Origin: JASFQI01 sp050115555
Lineage (GTDB): Bacteria; Desulfobacterota; DSM-4660; Desulfatiglandales; HGW-15
Assembly: GCA_050115555.1 (NCBI GenBank)
Contig: JASFQI010000294.1
Span: 1-6,450, forward strand
Direction of reading: 5' to 3'
Length of the DNA: 6,450 bases
A model generated the notes under the pieces. The model did not search any database. It was not told the origin of the DNA and saw nothing but the letters and a program-made list of their open reading frames with translations. Below are positions 5,511 to 6,450 of the stretch, piece after piece (the stretch's first letter is position 1; every line of letters begins with the position of its first letter). The position numbers were made by a program, and so were the translations under genes.

Positions 5511-6450
5511 CTAGCCCGCCTTGTGCCTGGCGCCCTTCTTTACCAGGAACATGAGTGCCAACCCTACAACGGCCGCGCAGATGTTAATGGAAAAGGCGAG
5601 GTCGTATCGGCCGGTGGTATCCCTCAGAATTCCCGCGACCCAGTGTACCAGGATGGCCCCCAGCCCGTAAAACGGCGTCCATGCCCCGATGACCGTTCCC
5701 ATGACCTCCTTGGGGAAGTAGTCCCCGGCACAGGCCCCGTAAATGGGGAAGGTCACACCGTAGAACACGGCCATGAGACCCACGAAGAACATGAGCGCAG
5801 GCCACGAGTTTCCCGAGAACAGGATGCCCGCAAGGGCCAGGGCAATAAAGGCGTTGGAGAGGATGATAGTCTTTTTTCTGCCCAGAATGTCGGAGAGTGG
5901 CAGCACGGTCAGGACCCCCAGGACCTGGCAGGAGCCGTGTACCGTGGCCAGGAGCCCGGCCTTTTCCAGGGGAAAACCCAGCTGATGTTCTGCGTAATCG
6001 ACCATGAACGTGGTAATGCCGTACAGGCTGAAAGCGATGGAGAAATAGGATGCCCCGATGATCCAGAAGGTTGGAGACCTGAGAATCGGGTACCGCTCGG
6101 CACGGACTTTGGGGATCTTCGGTTCCGGTCCAGGAGAGACGGCTCCACGCTCACCCCACGGACGGAGGCCCGAGACCTCCGGGCTGCTCCGAAGGAAAAG
6201 GCCGTTTCCCAGGACCATGGCCAGGGCGGCCGCCCCCAGGATGACCCATGAGTGACGCCACGAATAGTGCTGGACGATCCATGGAAAGGCGGCGCCCATG
6301 GAGGCGAACCCCAGCCCGTATCCGGTCGAGAGGATCCCGAGCGCAAGGCCTCGACGCTTGGGGTCAAACCAGCGCTGAACCACCGTAATTACGGGCGTCC
6401 ACATGCCCGTAGCCCCCAGGCCGACGATGGCGTAGGACACGCAGGCCTCA
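5511..6450 (-). CDS. MFS transporter, N-terminus missing (cut by window)
   Basis: The reading frame is open from the right edge to a TAG at 5513-5511, giving 312 residues. The GTG at 6440 is probably internal, because family members are about 400-420 residues and the first three helices are missing. Nine membrane segments are visible, matching helices 4 to 12. They start with a glycine-rich helix (SYAIVGLGATGMWTPV) and the RWFDPKRRGLALGI loop typical before helix 5. A basic, proline-containing central loop lies near 6070-6180. The LSDILGRKKT motif between helices 8 and 9 is the repeated MFS motif A, and the end is basic (VKKGARHK). The DTTGRYDLAF segment before the last helix resembles monocarboxylate and oxalate/formate antiporter-like families. 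The substrate is unknown. It faces the amino-acid operon tail to tail with a 12-bp gap, so it is a separate transcript and a possible uptake or export partner. Confidence 0.9.
   Translation of the reverse strand, partial: EACVSYAIVGLGATGMWTPVITVVQRWFDPKRRGLALGILSTGYGLGFASMGAAFPWIVQHYSWRHSWVILGAAALAMVLGNGLFLRSSPEVSGLRPWGERGAVSPGPEPKIPKVRAERYPILRSPTFWIIGASYFSIAFSLYGITTFMVDYAEHQLGFPLEKAGLLATVHGSCQVLGVLTVLPLSDILGRKKTIILSNAFIALALAGILFSGNSWPALMFFVGLMAVFYGVTFPIYGACAGDYFPKEVMGTVIGAWTPFYGLGAILVHWVAGILRDTTGRYDLAFSINICAAVVGLALMFLVKKGARHKAG

Noticed and set aside
5523..6251. Plus-strand frame of 242 codons over the transporter
   Set aside because: It has a charged, repetitive composition without domains. 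The minus strand encodes nine clear membrane helices and an MFS motif.

Overview
The window looks like a chromosomal piece of a GC-rich, anaerobe-type Desulfobacterota (old Deltaproteobacteria). The main clue is the histidine kinase at the left edge. Its H-box and the stretch after it (residues around SYPDLLLIQLPG, followed by a KAAAIVQDLLTLARRGV block) are typical, from memory, of the large sensor kinases of sulfate-reducing and syntrophic Desulfobacterota. This assignment is an inference from family resemblance, not from a search.

Layout. Positions 1-1841 on the minus strand hold the first 613 codons of a sensor histidine kinase, cut by the left edge. It has a signal/anchor sequence, a periplasmic ABC-transporter-type substrate-binding domain, one membrane segment, a PAS domain and a HisKA H-box. 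Positions 1842-2558 form an unusually long divergent intergenic region (717 bp) packed with inverted repeats. It contains a good sigma-70-type promoter facing the kinase, a weaker promoter facing right, and at least six dyads. One of these is a long nested hairpin in the kinase leader. A three-gene plus-strand operon follows: a class I/II PLP aminotransferase (2559-3686), a D-cysteine desulfhydrase/L-cysteate sulfo-lyase family PLP enzyme (3769-4770) and an aspartate/glutamate-type racemase with both catalytic cysteines (4794-5498). Each gene has a strong Shine-Dalgarno sequence. Positions 5511-6450 on the minus strand hold the C-terminal three quarters of an MFS transporter that converges on the operon with a 12 bp gap and runs off the right edge.

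How the genes may work together (inference). Racemase, D-amino-acid beta-elimination lyase and aminotransferase together suggest breakdown or stereochemical interconversion of a small amino acid, plausibly cysteine, cysteate or a related sulfur or sulfonated amino acid. The products would be pyruvate, ammonia and sulfide or sulfite. The MFS protein could import the substrate or export a product. The divergent kinase carries a periplasmic small-molecule-binding domain of a family that includes amino-acid binders, so it could sense the substrate. No response regulator is visible in the window, so this link is a hypothesis.
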